64,000 nt of DNA from Verrucomicrobiaceae bacterium (GCA_016713245.1 JADJPM010000001.1:2542001-2606000), one strand, 5' to 3'; counted from the stretch's first letter, positions 47,094 through 56,164 are shown. The notes: generated from the letters alone by a model not told the origin. Translations and numbers: made by a program.

Positions 47094-48493
47094 CCTCAAA
47101 AACCTTTCTCTGCCTCCCCGCCCTGCTGCTCGCCTCCTGCTCGGTGGGACCCAATTTTGCCCTTCCAGACCTCGCCTTGCCCGCGAAGTGGAAAAACGGC
47201 AAAACGGCGAGCGTGAGCGATCTGCCGATGCCCGGTGAGTGGTGGCGGCTGTATGGATCGAGCGAGCTGAACCGGCTGGTCGAGCAATCACTAACGGGCA
47301 ATCAGGAGCTGCGAGGTGCGCTGGCACGCGTGGAAACGGCTCGGGCGCTCATCGGGGTGCAGCAGGCGGATTGGTTTCCGCAGTTGAGCATGAACACCGG
47401 GATGAACTACGAGCGACTCTCGCAGACTTCCTTTGGCGCCAATTTGCCTGCGGGCATCGCGCTGCCCTCGACCCAGCGGCGTCGTTTCCAGAACCTCTTC
47501 GAGATGGGCTGGGAAATTGATCTTTGGGGCCGTGTGAGACGCGGGGTGGAAGGGGCCAAGGCCAGCGAGGCGGCGGCGGCGGAGATGCTGGCGGCGCAGC
47601 GGCTGAGCCTAGCGGCGGAGGTGGCACGGCTATACTTCCTAGCGCACTCGATGGAGAAGCAGATCGCCGTGGTGAATGAGACGATGAACTGGCGGCAGGA
47701 GGCTTTGAAGCTTCAAGAATCGCGATTCAAAGGCGGGCTGGCGAATGAAATGGATGTCTCGCGTGCTCGCACGGAGTTGGAACTGGCCCGCAATGACCTA
47801 GCCTCGCTCGAAAGGCAGCGCGGCAATGCCGAAAATGCGCTCGCGGTCGTGTGCGGGCAGATTCCGAGTGCCTTCCACATCTCCCGCAGCGCAGCGCTGC
47901 CCTCGCCACCGCGTGTGCCGGGCGGCATGCCTTCCACGCTGCTCCAGCGTCGGCCAGACATCCGTGCGGCGGAGCAAAAGATGCGTGAGGCGAATGCGCA
48001 GATCGGGGTGGCGCAGGCATCCTTTTTTCCAGCTTTCAAGATTGGTGGCACGGGCGGTCTCGAAAGCATCGGCACGGTGGATTTCCTCGATGCGAAGAGC
48101 CGCACGCTCACCATCGGGCCGAGCATGACGCTGCCCATTTTCCAAGGTGGCAAACTCAAGGCGAACCTCGCAGCGAGCAGGGCACGCTACGACGAGACGC
48201 TGGCGGCGTATCGCCAGAGCATCCTGACGGCGATCCGGGAGGTGGAGGACAGCATGCTGGATGCTCAGGGCTATGCACGGCAATCCTCGGCGCTGAATGC
48301 GGCCATCGCGGCGGCGCAGGAGACGCAGCGCCTCGCCGAGTTACGCTATCAAAAAGGTCTCGCGAGCTATTTTGAGGTCGTGGATGCCAATCGCACGGTT
48401 TTAAATGCCAAACTGCTCGCTGCCCAGATCGACGGCCAGCGGCTCGTGGCGAGCGTGGCGATGCTGAAGGCCCTCGGCGGCGGATGGAAGTGA
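47090..48493 (+). CDS. Outer-membrane efflux lipoprotein (NodT/OprM family)
   Basis: 467 residues with a lipobox signal (MTSKTFLCLPALLLASC, Cys17) and VGPNF, a usual start of mature OprM/NodT channels. Two long OEP repeats follow, each with RP (e.g. RRPDIRAAEQKMREANAQIGVAQASFFP) and a helical coiled coil (LSLAAEVARLYFLAHSM). Trimers form the outer-membrane channel and periplasmic tunnel. It closes the tetR-controlled operon. The presence of this gene indicates an outer membrane (Gram-negative type envelope). Confidence 0.93.
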   Translation: MTSKTFLCLPALLLASCSVGPNFALPDLALPAKWKNGKTASVSDLPMPGEWWRLYGSSELNRLVEQSLTGNQELRGALARVETARALIGVQQADWFPQLSMNTGMNYERLSQTSFGANLPAGIALPSTQRRRFQNLFEMGWEIDLWGRVRRGVEGAKASEAAAAEMLAAQRLSLAAEVARLYFLAHSMEKQIAVVNETMNWRQEALKLQESRFKGGLANEMDVSRARTELELARNDLASLERQRGNAENALAVVCGQIPSAFHISRSAALPSPPRVPGGMPSTLLQRRPDIRAAEQKMREANAQIGVAQASFFPAFKIGGTGGLESIGTVDFLDAKSRTLTIGPSMTLPIFQGGKLKANLAASRARYDETLAAYRQSILTAIREVEDSMLDAQGYARQSSALNAAIAAAQETQRLAELRYQKGLASYFEVVDANRTVLNAKLLAAQIDGQRLVASVAMLKALGGGWK

Positions 48494-48500
48494 GTCCGTC

Positions 48501-49091
48501 TCAGCGGCGGCGCACGGCTTTCCGAGCTGTCGCCACACGGGCTTTGACATTGCGAGTGCGAGGCAGGACGGGTACGGTGGACTTTACCTCGCCAGCAGCG
48601 GCTTCGCGGAGCAGGCGCAGCTCTTTTTCGACCTCAGCGAGGCGACGGGAGGTGGCTTCGAGCTTCCGCACGACGAGACGCGCGACGAATTCGTAGAGCG
48701 AGGCGTGGAAATCGGGGTCTTCCTCACGCGGATGGATGTCCTGGAGAAACTTTTGGTCCACGGCGAGGCACACGGCTTTGCTGGAGGCGATGACGGAGGC
48801 GAGGCGCTTGTCCTGATTGACGAGGGCGAGCTCGCCAAAGACCTCGCCCGCACGGCTGATGGCGGCGACGCGTTTGTCACCCACGCGGACTTCGAGTTCA
48901 CCGCTGAGGAGGATGTAGATTCGGGAATCGATGCTGCCTTCCTTGATGATGACATCACCGGGCTCGCACTGGAGCAGGCTGGAGGAGTTCAGCACTTCAT
49001 CGAGTTGATCCTCGTTAAAGCTGGCCAAAGCGGGCACCGTCTTGACGGGTGATCCCTGCTTGGAGTCATGGATGTAGGCGAATTCTTTCAT
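48501..49091 (-). CDS. Cyclic-nucleotide-binding (CRP-like) domain protein, no DNA-binding domain seen
   Basis: 196 residues from ATG 49091. The cNMP-binding barrel (about 30-130) shows SSLLQCEPGDVIIKEGSIDSRIYILLSGELEV and AGEVFGELALVNQDKRLASVIAS. The C-terminal half is a helical, charged coiled-coil (LEATSRRLAEVEKELRLLREAA) followed by a basic tail (RTRNVKARVATARKAVRRR), with no winged helix; so it is not an obvious transcription factor. It is the last gene of the leftward FHA-LRR-cNMP run. It may be a sensor protein binding cAMP or c-di-GMP; the ligand is unknown. Confidence 0.85.
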   Translation of the reverse strand: MKEFAYIHDSKQGSPVKTVPALASFNEDQLDEVLNSSSLLQCEPGDVIIKEGSIDSRIYILLSGELEVRVGDKRVAAISRAGEVFGELALVNQDKRLASVIASSKAVCLAVDQKFLQDIHPREEDPDFHASLYEFVARLVVRKLEATSRRLAEVEKELRLLREAAAGEVKSTVPVLPRTRNVKARVATARKAVRRR

Positions 49092-49143
49092 TTCTGCGAT
49101 GATTCTGTCAGGACGAGGGGATGGCCGACAAGAGAAAATTGGT

Positions 49144-50106
49144 TCATTTTGTGGCGCTGCGAACGGCGGCGTCGTAGGCAGGCCAGAAAGCGGCGGGAGG
49201 CTGCAAATCCTTGCTGCCTTCGTCGAATCGGGTGCCGATTTCATTCAAAGGCAGTTCGCGTGCCACTTCGATGCCGGCGGTGATGTTTGCTGGCGTGAAT
49301 ACCAGTCGCGTGAGCTGCATGCCCTTCAAAGGTGACAGATCCGTCACGGGTGTTTCAGCGATGTGGAGTCGTTGCAACGCGGTGCCACTGAGTGGCGTGA
49401 GGTTTTTCACCTTGGTGCGATGCAGCGTGACGCTGACGAGCGGCACGGTTTTCAGCGCGGAGATGTCCTCCACGGGGCAGCCGGTGAGCCAGAGCATCTG
49501 GATGGGGCTCTTGGCGATGCCGGAAATATCGCCGATGGGGCACTCGACGGCATTGAGTTCGACGAGTGGCATGCCTTCGAGGGCGCTGAGATCACGCACG
49601 GGCGTGCGGGAGAGATAGAGCTTTTCCAGCGGCATGCCACGAAGCGGCGAGAGGTCCTGCACCTGGGTGTTTTCGAGGTAGAGCTCGACGAGCTTTTTGC
49701 CCTGAAGCGGCCTCAAGTCAGTGATCGGGGTGTCGCTGAGGTCGAGAGCGAGAGGCTCGATGTGCTGCAAAAACTTCACGTTGGTGATTTTTGCACCGCG
49801 AAGGCTCAGGGCCATGACTTTGCCCTCCTGAATGTTGAACTCACCATTCCCCTCGTAGCTTTGATTGTGATACTTCACCTCGGTGTGCATCATCTCGGGC
49901 GTCCAGTAGAGCTTTTTCGGCTCGTCTTTGGCCGGGGGCGCTGGAGTAGCGGGAGCCGGAGCGGGAGCCGGTGCAGCGGCAGGTTTTTCAGCAGCTGGAA
50001 CCGTCGCGGCGGCCTGCTGCTTTGGGGCCTCATCACCGCACGAGGTCAAAAGACTGGCGATAAGGGCAAAGGAAAGTGCGTGGTTGGATTTCACGCCCTC
50101 GGGCAT
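49144..50106 (-). CDS. Leucine-rich-repeat lipoprotein
   Basis: 320 residues from ATG 50106, giving a lipoprotein signal (LSFALIASLLTSCGD, lipobox LTSC). A Pro/Ala linker (about residues 30-58) precedes an LRR solenoid of about 23-residue units, each containing a pattern like LYLENTQVQDLSPLRGMPL, LYLSRTPVRDLSALEGMPL, LWLTGCPVEDISAL and LHIAETPVTDLSPLKGMQL. It is anchored to a membrane and probably binds a partner protein. It is 71 bases downstream of the FHA gene and 53 upstream of the cNMP gene. Confidence 0.88.
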   Translation of the reverse strand: MPEGVKSNHALSFALIASLLTSCGDEAPKQQAAATVPAAEKPAAAPAPAPAPATPAPPAKDEPKKLYWTPEMMHTEVKYHNQSYEGNGEFNIQEGKVMALSLRGAKITNVKFLQHIEPLALDLSDTPITDLRPLQGKKLVELYLENTQVQDLSPLRGMPLEKLYLSRTPVRDLSALEGMPLVELNAVECPIGDISGIAKSPIQMLWLTGCPVEDISALKTVPLVSVTLHRTKVKNLTPLSGTALQRLHIAETPVTDLSPLKGMQLTRLVFTPANITAGIEVARELPLNEIGTRFDEGSKDLQPPAAFWPAYDAAVRSATK

Positions 50107-50176
50107 GCCGGATTTCTTCGGGAGATGCAAGCATGAAATGGGAATCGAAAGCAAAGACGACTGACGCCATGCTCAC

Positions 50177-50836
50177 TTACTTCCCAGCATCCTCTTTTCG
50201 CTCCACTTTGATCGTGGGCACCTTGTCCGTGAGCTTCTGCACAAAGTCGGTGATGAAATTGCCATTCATCTCCTTCATGTGGCGCAGTGAGAGACCCACG
50301 ATGAAGGCGCAGATGAAGAGGCCGATCACGATGGCGGCGGTCATGCAGCCAGAGCCGGTGGTATCAGGATACTCGCCAGGCGTGCCACGGCTGTAGGCAC
50401 GGCGCACGGGACTCAACGGAGCTCTGGCGACGGCTTTTTGCGGTGGTGGCGGTTCGATGATCTGCTTTTCGGGAGCGGGAAGAGCCACCGCTTTTTTCAC
50501 TGGCTCGGAGACGGGTGCCTTGGCCTTGATCTGATCTTGGCTCGGAGGCTCACCCGCATAAAAAACGGCCTGCACATCCCCGAAGCCGACGCGGTCGCCA
50601 TCCTTGAGCTTGGCCTCTTCCACTTCCGCACCGTTGACGCGGGTGCCATTGCTGGAGCCGAGATCCTGAACAAAAAAATCGCTACCGACCCGCTTGATCG
50701 TAGCGTGGCGTCCGGAAGAGGACGCGCAGGTGAGCACGACATCACTCTCCGGGTGGCGTCCGATCGAGGTGGTCTCGCTTTCAAGGCGTTGGACCTTGAT
50801 GGAGTCATCTTCCATGTAAAAAACGACGGCGGCCAT
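50177..50836 (-). CDS. FHA-domain protein with C-terminal membrane helix
   Basis: 219 residues from ATG 50836. FHA domain (about 1-90): TSIGRHPESDVVLT, SSGRHATIKR, VQDLGSSNGTRVNG and LKDGDRVGFG, with the conserved GR, S-x-x-H, S-S-N-G-T and N residues for phosphothreonine binding. A Pro-rich linker (PAPEKQIIEPPPPQ) leads to a membrane helix (about 160-182). The domain faces the cytoplasm if the helix is a C-terminal anchor. It starts an operon with an LRR lipoprotein and a cNMP-binding protein. No kinase gene is in the window. Confidence 0.9.
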   Translation of the reverse strand: MAAVVFYMEDDSIKVQRLESETTSIGRHPESDVVLTCASSSGRHATIKRVGSDFFVQDLGSSNGTRVNGAEVEEAKLKDGDRVGFGDVQAVFYAGEPPSQDQIKAKAPVSEPVKKAVALPAPEKQIIEPPPPQKAVARAPLSPVRRAYSRGTPGEYPDTTGSGCMTAAIVIGLFICAFIVGLSLRHMKEMNGNFITDFVQKLTDKVPTIKVERKEDAGK

Positions 50837-51002
50837 AGGAGCGAAAAGGGGGTGGGATGAATGAAAATCGAAGACGGGTGGCAGGGGTTCCACGCGCAGC
50901 GCGAAAGAATCTTGGGATTTTCGGGATGCAAGGACCGTGTTCGCGTGTGAAGGTGATTTCCCGCGCCGTTTCTTGTGCGGCAAAACACTGCGTCTGCCTT
51001 CC

Positions 51003-51461
51003 ATGAAGCCTTTCATCACCACTTTGGTCCGCTCCCTGGCACTCTGCGCCGCTCTGTGGCTGACGGTCGTCCCCCTCACGGCGGCGGATACGGAGGCGGC
51101 GGAGGCCACGGCGCTGCGCCTCGTGCCTCAGCAGGAAAAGGACGGCTACGAGTTCCGCTCCGAACTGTGGACGAATGAACTCTCGCCCGAAGTAGGCCGC
51201 GCCGTGCGCCTGCAACTCTTCAAGGGCCATGAATATGCTTTCTGCATCGCCGTGCCCGAAAAGTCCGGCGTGGCGATCACTGCTGCGGTGCTCGATTTTG
51301 AAGGCAAACCGGGCGGTGAACTGCTGCCGGTGAAGGACGGCTGGGGCCTGGTGCTCTTTTTCAAGCCGAAGAAGACGGGCCAGTATGTTGTGGCCCTGCG
51401 CCAGACGGAAGACGGCAAGAAAAAGAAGATCGCCTGTGCGATGGCCACCGGCTGGAAGTGA
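51003..51461 (+). CDS. Secreted protein of unknown function
   Basis: 152 residues from ATG 51003 with a signal peptide (MKPFITTLVRSLALCAALWLTV ... TAAD). The mature part shows alternating hydrophobic strands (RAVRLQLFKGHEYAFCIAVPEK, GVAITAAVLDFEG, GLVLFFKPKKTGQYVVALRQ), suggesting one beta-sandwich domain like bacterial pre-peptidase C-terminal modules. No enzyme motif was recognised. It is divergent from the FHA gene, 166 bases apart. Confidence 0.75.
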   Translation: MKPFITTLVRSLALCAALWLTVVPLTAADTEAAEATALRLVPQQEKDGYEFRSELWTNELSPEVGRAVRLQLFKGHEYAFCIAVPEKSGVAITAAVLDFEGKPGGELLPVKDGWGLVLFFKPKKTGQYVVALRQTEDGKKKKIACAMATGWK

Positions 51462-51583
51462 GGCGAAAAGCGGCCGAGCCATCCATCTGCCTCGACCAGC
51501 CCGCATACATCACGACAAGAGGCTTCACCTATGACGAAGGCATTGCTTGTCACCGGAGGTGACTCATGTAGAACCAAGCGCCC

Positions 51584-53341
51584 ATGCTGACGAACCCGAA
51601 GAAGCGCTGGTGGCACAAGCCGCTGGCGCTGATCACCAACAAGAATGACCGCCTCACCTCCTTCGGGCGATCGGTGCGCTGGATGATTATCTTGCTCGTG
51701 CTGGGCGTGCTGGGGCTGGTGGCGATGCGGTTTGAATTCGGTCGCGTTCGCGGGGCGGATCATTTCATCGAAAAGGCCACGCTCGCCATCGCAGCGGAGG
51801 ATTGGGACGAGGCACGCGGAGCGATGGAGCAGGTGCAGGCGGAGGAGAAGAGCAATCCGGCCTTCCTCCGTGTGGTGGCGGGTTATCTCACGGGCACACG
51901 CACCTCACCGGAGCTGCTGGTGAAGACGCTGAAGAGCCTCGCAGCCTCCAGCCAAGCGCGGCCGATGGATGATTTGTGGATGAGCATGGCCTGCCACGCC
52001 ATCGGCGAGATCGGCGAGGCTCGCCGTGCCTGGGACAGGCTGCCCGCCGCGCTGCGAGATGGCAAACAGGCACGGGAAATCGAGATCGACCTGCTCGTGG
52101 CGGAAGGCCGCATGCAGGAGGCTGTGGAGGCGGAGCTGAGGCTGCTGGAGCGATTCAAAGACGAGCCTGAGATTGCCATGCGGCTTGCCGCAAAGCGCCA
52201 GGGTGCTCCCTTTCCGGAGTTACAACAGGCAGCCACGCGCCAACTGCTCGATCTCGCCACGCGTGAGGACATCACTGGCCTGCAATCGCTGCGTGTCCTC
52301 GCCCGCCGCTCTTCGCTTACTTTGACGGAGGCAGTTCAATTGCTCGCTCTGGCGGAGAATCATGAGCGTCTTCCGCTGGAGGATCGGCTGGAGATCATCT
52401 CGATGGTTATGCGGCTCGATCCATCTCGTCGCGAGGCTTTGATCCAAACCGAAATCGCAAGGCACGAGAGCCGTGGTGCGGCCATTCGTGCTCGGCTGGC
52501 CTCATGGCTGATCACCGAGAGCGAGTTCTCCGCATTCAATGCCCTCGTGGCAGATGGCTCAAAGCTGCATCCCGGTGATGTGTATCCTCTGAAGGCGCAG
52601 GCATTGGTGGCGCAAAAGCGCTGGAAAGAGCTGCTCGCTCTCGTGGACAAATCGCAGCGCCTCCCGCTGGCTCCCTCGCGTGCCGCCGTGTGGCGTGCGC
52701 TCGCCACGCGGCATCTGATGCCCGGCCGCATCCAGGAGGTGCGCCATCATCTTGAAGAAGGCATCCGCCTCGGCGGTGCCGAAGAGAATGTGCTGGCGCT
52801 GCAAGGGGCCGCAGCCCTCGCGGAGGAGTGGAGCATGCTCGATCTGGCTCTGAGTGCCTTCCGTCAGCTCGCGAAACCGGGCACGCAAGGTGAGACGGCC
52901 GTGCTGGAGAAGTGCTGGCAGCTCGCCGCGACCTTGAAGGACTCCCAAACACTCGCGGAAGTCTCCGCCCGTCTGCATGCGCTGCGCCCGGATGATCCCG
53001 CCGCCATGAAAAAGCATGATTACCTACGCCTGCTGCGCGGTGAGGAGGTGGAGGCCACGTTGAAGGCGGCGGATGCCACCCAGCCTCCAAGCACACCCAG
53101 CGCCTCGCTGCGGCTTTTGCAGGCTTTGAAAGCCTTTCGCATGCAAAACCGACCTCTCGCTATCTCCCTGGCCCGAAGCATCGAAAACACCGCCGACCTT
53201 TCCACGGGGGAAAAAGCCGTGCTTGCCGGCCTTCTTGCTCTCTCGCCAGAAGGAACAGCCCGCGCTTATCAAATCGCCGAGCGCATCCGGCCCGAATCGC
53301 TGCTCACCGAGGAGCGTATTTTTTGGAAACGAGCGCTTTGA
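51584..53341 (+). CDS. Membrane-anchored TPR-like helical protein of unknown function
   Basis: 585 residues. A basic N-terminus (TNPKKRWWHKP) is followed by one membrane helix (about 33-48, MIILLVLGVLGLVAM), then a long Ala/Leu-rich helical region with TPR-like pairs (e.g. DWDEARGAMEQVQAEEKSNPAFLRVVAGYL, MDDLWMSMACHAIGEIGEARRAWDRL). The rest faces the periplasm by the positive-inside rule. It is probably a scaffold or assembly protein. The gene starts 122 bases after the previous one and may be in the same run. Confidence 0.78.
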   Translation: MLTNPKKRWWHKPLALITNKNDRLTSFGRSVRWMIILLVLGVLGLVAMRFEFGRVRGADHFIEKATLAIAAEDWDEARGAMEQVQAEEKSNPAFLRVVAGYLTGTRTSPELLVKTLKSLAASSQARPMDDLWMSMACHAIGEIGEARRAWDRLPAALRDGKQAREIEIDLLVAEGRMQEAVEAELRLLERFKDEPEIAMRLAAKRQGAPFPELQQAATRQLLDLATREDITGLQSLRVLARRSSLTLTEAVQLLALAENHERLPLEDRLEIISMVMRLDPSRREALIQTEIARHESRGAAIRARLASWLITESEFSAFNALVADGSKLHPGDVYPLKAQALVAQKRWKELLALVDKSQRLPLAPSRAAVWRALATRHLMPGRIQEVRHHLEEGIRLGGAEENVLALQGAAALAEEWSMLDLALSAFRQLAKPGTQGETAVLEKCWQLAATLKDSQTLAEVSARLHALRPDDPAAMKKHDYLRLLRGEEVEATLKAADATQPPSTPSASLRLLQALKAFRMQNRPLAISLARSIENTADLSTGEKAVLAGLLALSPEGTARAYQIAERIRPESLLTEERIFWKRAL

Positions 53342-53351
53342 GGCATCATGC

Positions 53352-53765
53352 TCACTTCTGCCGCTGAAACACCAGCACGCCCTTTGGACCACTCAGCGTG
53401 AGTTTCTTATCTTCCACAAGCTTGTCACACGCCTGGAGGATGCCCAGAAACTCGTGCTCAAACGCCATGTGCTCCTGCGGTCCCGCTCGACGCGTCGAGC
53501 GAAAGGGCGTCGTCCACTTCAGCACGCTGCCTTCGAGTGAATAACCGCCGGAAAACATGTTCACCCCCGAGCCACCATGCACGCTGCCTTTGCCATCGAA
53601 CTGAATCGAGGCCTGCACACCAGACGGAACAGCCTTTTCAGTGCCATCGACCTTCCAAGACGCCAAAATCCACCCAGCCTCTTCCGCAGCTTGGCAGCCC
53701 GCTAACCCAAAAAAAAGGCCGAGCGTCCCGCGAAGGGACGCCCGGCGTGAAAAAGAAGCTTTCAT
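53352..53765 (-). CDS. META-domain lipoprotein, possibly affected by an upstream terminator
   Basis: 137 residues from ATG 53765 (the only ATG before the domain). A signal with lipobox (FGLAGC, about Cys25) is followed by a META/HslJ-like domain: GWILASWKVDGTEKAVPSGVQASIQFDGKGSVHGGSGVNMFSGGYSLEGSVL, with SGVNMFSG as the typical turn. Its 5' coding sequence contains the terminator of the upstream protease gene (53709-53746), encoding RRASLRGTLGLFF. Expression may therefore depend on read-through or on its own promoter. It converges on the 51584-53341 gene, with 10 bases between the two stop codons. Confidence 0.72.
   Translation of the reverse strand: MKASFSRRASLRGTLGLFFGLAGCQAAEEAGWILASWKVDGTEKAVPSGVQASIQFDGKGSVHGGSGVNMFSGGYSLEGSVLKWTTPFRSTRRAGPQEHMAFEHEFLGILQACDKLVEDKKLTLSGPKGVLVFQRQK
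53709..53746 (-). terminator. Intrinsic terminator of the PEP-CTERM protease gene, inside the next CDS
   Basis: On the minus strand: GCCG-GGCGTCCC ... GGGACGC-TCGGC hairpin (53718-53746, 7-bp perfect core plus 4 bp outside one mismatch, 5-base loop) followed by a run of 8 T (complement of 53709-53716). It starts 25 bases after the protease stop codon and covers codons about 7-19 of the META lipoprotein gene. Confidence 0.85.
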
Positions 53766-53770
53766 GAAGA

Positions 53771-54826
53771 TTAGCAAGCGACCGCCATGGCAGGGCGACG
53801 GCGGCGAAGGCCGATGCTCGCCAAAGCGAGACCCAGCAGACACACGCGGGCTGGCTCAGGCACCGCACCGAGGACCACGCCCGCTGTGTTGAGGAAACTG
53901 ATGTTCGAGGCCGTGGAAAGCGGTGCCCAGATGCTGCGATCACCGTATTCGGACAGGTTACCGGCCGTGCCGGGGAAACCGCCATTGAGCACGCCGACGA
54001 TCATGCCGCCCGCGATCAGCGGACCGCCGCTATCACCGCCACCCGTGGAGGATTCCAGCGCCAGCGCCACACTCGTGCCGAGGGTGTGTCCCTGGCCTGT
54101 GGGGCCGTCAAAATCCGTCTGCACCGAGATGCCCGTGTTGGCTGGATTGTCCCCTGCGGTGCCCGCCAGATCGATCATGTTTTTGCCCGCACGGCGGAGG
54201 CCGGCGGAGGCCTGACCCACAAACGATTGCCCGTTACCCCACTGGCCATAGCCCACCATCGTGCCTTCGAGGCCTGCTGGGTTGGCCGTCGAGACGCTCA
54301 GGGTAGATGGCAGCGTGCCGGTGACATTCGCCAGGCTGAAAGTCATCACCGCTAGATCATACTGCGCGGAGGAGGCTGTCAGGCCCGCGCCGTCACCGCT
54401 TTGCCAGAAGGGATGCACCGTGATATTCGCGGCAGGCACCACCACCGTAGCGGAGGCCGTGGAGCCGTCTGCGCCGGTGTTATCTCCAAAGTAAATAGTG
54501 AAGCTCAATGCATCCATGATGCCGTTCGGCGTCGTGCCGCCCATGCCGTTTTCAGAGTCCACATTGTGCGCAGCGGTGAGGAATTTGAACTGCCCAGGCA
54601 CATTGGAGGGGACCAGTGTCCCCGTCCCGGTGTATGCGGCGTTACCTGGCGCCGTCGAGGTCCACTGGATGAAGCCCACACTGTCCCAGTTTGCGCCTTC
54701 CGCCACATACGGGTTCGTATTGTCGAGGGCATTCCAGTTCGTCGTGTGAAGCATGGAAACCGCCTGGGCGGAGTGGCTGCCAAGGAGCAGACCGGAAAGG
54801 GCAGTCAGGAAGGAATATTTCGTCAT
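53771..54826 (-). CDS. Secreted trypsin-like serine protease with PEP-CTERM anchor
   Basis: 351 residues from ATG 54826. It has a signal peptide (KYSFLTALSGLLLGSHSAQA), a trypsin-fold catalytic triad (His in LTAAHN, about residue 88; Asp in YDLAVM; Ser in GGGDSGGP), and a C-terminal PEP-CTERM sorting signal: VPEP, a hydrophobic segment (VCLLGLALASIGL) and an Arg cluster (RRRR). PEP-CTERM proteins are exported and processed by exosortase, often in exopolysaccharide-producing bacteria. No exosortase is in the window. Confidence 0.92.
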   Translation of the reverse strand: MTKYSFLTALSGLLLGSHSAQAVSMLHTTNWNALDNTNPYVAEGANWDSVGFIQWTSTAPGNAAYTGTGTLVPSNVPGQFKFLTAAHNVDSENGMGGTTPNGIMDALSFTIYFGDNTGADGSTASATVVVPAANITVHPFWQSGDGAGLTASSAQYDLAVMTFSLANVTGTLPSTLSVSTANPAGLEGTMVGYGQWGNGQSFVGQASAGLRRAGKNMIDLAGTAGDNPANTGISVQTDFDGPTGQGHTLGTSVALALESSTGGGDSGGPLIAGGMIVGVLNGGFPGTAGNLSEYGDRSIWAPLSTASNISFLNTAGVVLGAVPEPARVCLLGLALASIGLRRRRPAMAVAC

Positions 54827-54938
54827 GGGCGCGTGATGATAGAAGGCGGGAGAAGGTGCTTGTATGAATTTTAACGCCAAAAGTCAATTTTCCTGAAGCA
54901 AGGTGCCGGCCTTTTCTTCGTTCAAGGCGGCCCATCCC

Positions 54939-55664
54939 ATGAAACGCACCGCCTTCCTCCTCCTCAGCCTCGCCGCCATCACTGCACGCGCCGATGACAA
55001 GCTCCTCCTCGCCGTCCCCGGCGCGGTCATTTACGAAAGCAAGCTCGACACTGCCCCCGCTGCCCCGTGGAAGGCCGCCAAGGGCAAATGGGAGCTCGTC
55101 GAAGGCGTCACCCGTGGCTCCGAACTCGAAGCCGACAAGCACGGCGCCGTCACCCGCCTGCCGAACAAGCTGCAAAACTTCGTCGTCGAGTATGAATTCA
55201 AATTCGCTGGTGCCCGCACCACCAGCCTCTCGATCAATGCCATCAAGGACCACATGGCCCGCATCAGCATCACGCCGAAGTCCGTCACCATTCAGAAGGA
55301 CGACAACGACCACGAAGGCCCGGACAAGGCCACCATCTTCGCCCGCTTCCCCACCGAGCTCGGTGAGGGCTGGCACAAAGTCCGCCTCGAAATGGTGGGC
55401 GATCTGATGCTCGGCAAAGTCGATGACCTCGTCGCCTGGGGTGCCAGTGATCTCTTCAAGACCGAGAAAGCCGCTCCTGGGTTCACCGTCGGCGGCCAGT
55501 CCGTCGATTTTCGGAATCTCACCATCCGCGAGGCCGTGGTGAATCCCGAATGGGAATCCGTCAAAGCCACACTGCCCAAGCCCGGCGAAAAAGTCGCCCC
55601 CGCAGCCGCTCCCGGCAAAGGAAAGGGCAAAGGCAAAGGAGCCGCCAAGAAAAAGGCCGAATAA
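54939..55664 (+). CDS. Secreted 3-keto-disaccharide hydrolase (DUF1080)-like domain protein
   Basis: 241 residues from ATG 54939: signal peptide (MKRTAFLLLSLAAITARA), then a concanavalin-like beta-sandwich pattern (APWKAAKGKWELVEG, FVVEYEFKFAG, GWHKVRLEMVGDLMLGKVDD, SVDFRNLTIRE) as in DUF1080/LamG-like domains of PVC bacteria. The C-terminal tail is GKGKGKGKGAAKKKAE, highly basic low complexity. It may bind or cleave a sugar; no catalytic residue is certain. It is divergent from the protease gene, 112 bases apart. Confidence 0.82.
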   Translation: MKRTAFLLLSLAAITARADDKLLLAVPGAVIYESKLDTAPAAPWKAAKGKWELVEGVTRGSELEADKHGAVTRLPNKLQNFVVEYEFKFAGARTTSLSINAIKDHMARISITPKSVTIQKDDNDHEGPDKATIFARFPTELGEGWHKVRLEMVGDLMLGKVDDLVAWGASDLFKTEKAAPGFTVGGQSVDFRNLTIREAVVNPEWESVKATLPKPGEKVAPAAAPGKGKGKGKGAAKKKAE

Positions 55665-55687
55665 TCACCTGCCTCTCGTATTTCACA

Positions 55688-55725
55688 AAACCCGCGTCCG
55701 CTCACCCCGGCGCGGGTTTCTTCTT
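55688..55725 (+). terminator. Intrinsic terminator after the DUF1080-like gene
   Basis: AAACCCGCG (55688-55696) and CGCGGGTTT (55711-55719), 9-bp perfect stem, 14-base loop, T-rich tail. It lies 24 bases after the stop codon. Confidence 0.85.
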
Positions 55726-55760
55726 GCCCGCAGATCGTGATCCGCGATAAAACCCGCCGC

Positions 55761-56144
55761 ATGAGCACCCCAAACGACGACCTCACCAAGACCGACGAAT
55801 GGTTCCGCACGAAGCTGCACGACACCATCCACTACGGCATCGCCGCCATCACCATCATCGCTGGATGGCTGCTCTCGAATGACAGCATCATCTCCATCCA
55901 CCATGCCGAGGACGCGGAGAAAAAAGAGGCCGCCATCGTCCTCGCCATCCTGCTGCCGCTCGCCTGGGGCGTTTGGTTCATGCTGCTGCGCCGCCTGCAC
56001 GCTCAACTGCCGCCGCACCCCACCATCGTCGCGAAAAAGAACCTGCATCTCATGGCTCTCGGCATGCTGCTGCTCTTCATCGTCATCTGGTGCGTCGTCG
56101 CCGATGTGATCACCATCCCGGCGCAGTTCACGTTGAAGAAGTAA
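55761..56144 (+). CDS. Small membrane protein with three hydrophobic segments
   Basis: 127 residues from ATG 55761. It has a polar N-terminus (MSTPNDDLTKTDEWFRTKL), then hydrophobic segments at about 25-39 (YGIAAITIIAGWLL), 60-78 (AIVLAILLPLAWGVWFMLL) and 97-120 (HLMALGMLLLFIVIWCVVADVI). No family was recognised. It is followed 20 bases later by the DUF1549/DUF1553 gene on the same strand. Confidence 0.7.
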   Translation: MSTPNDDLTKTDEWFRTKLHDTIHYGIAAITIIAGWLLSNDSIISIHHAEDAEKKEAAIVLAILLPLAWGVWFMLLRRLHAQLPPHPTIVAKKNLHLMALGMLLLFIVIWCVVADVITIPAQFTLKK

Positions 56145-56164
56145 AAGCGGCTCACGGAGGCCGT

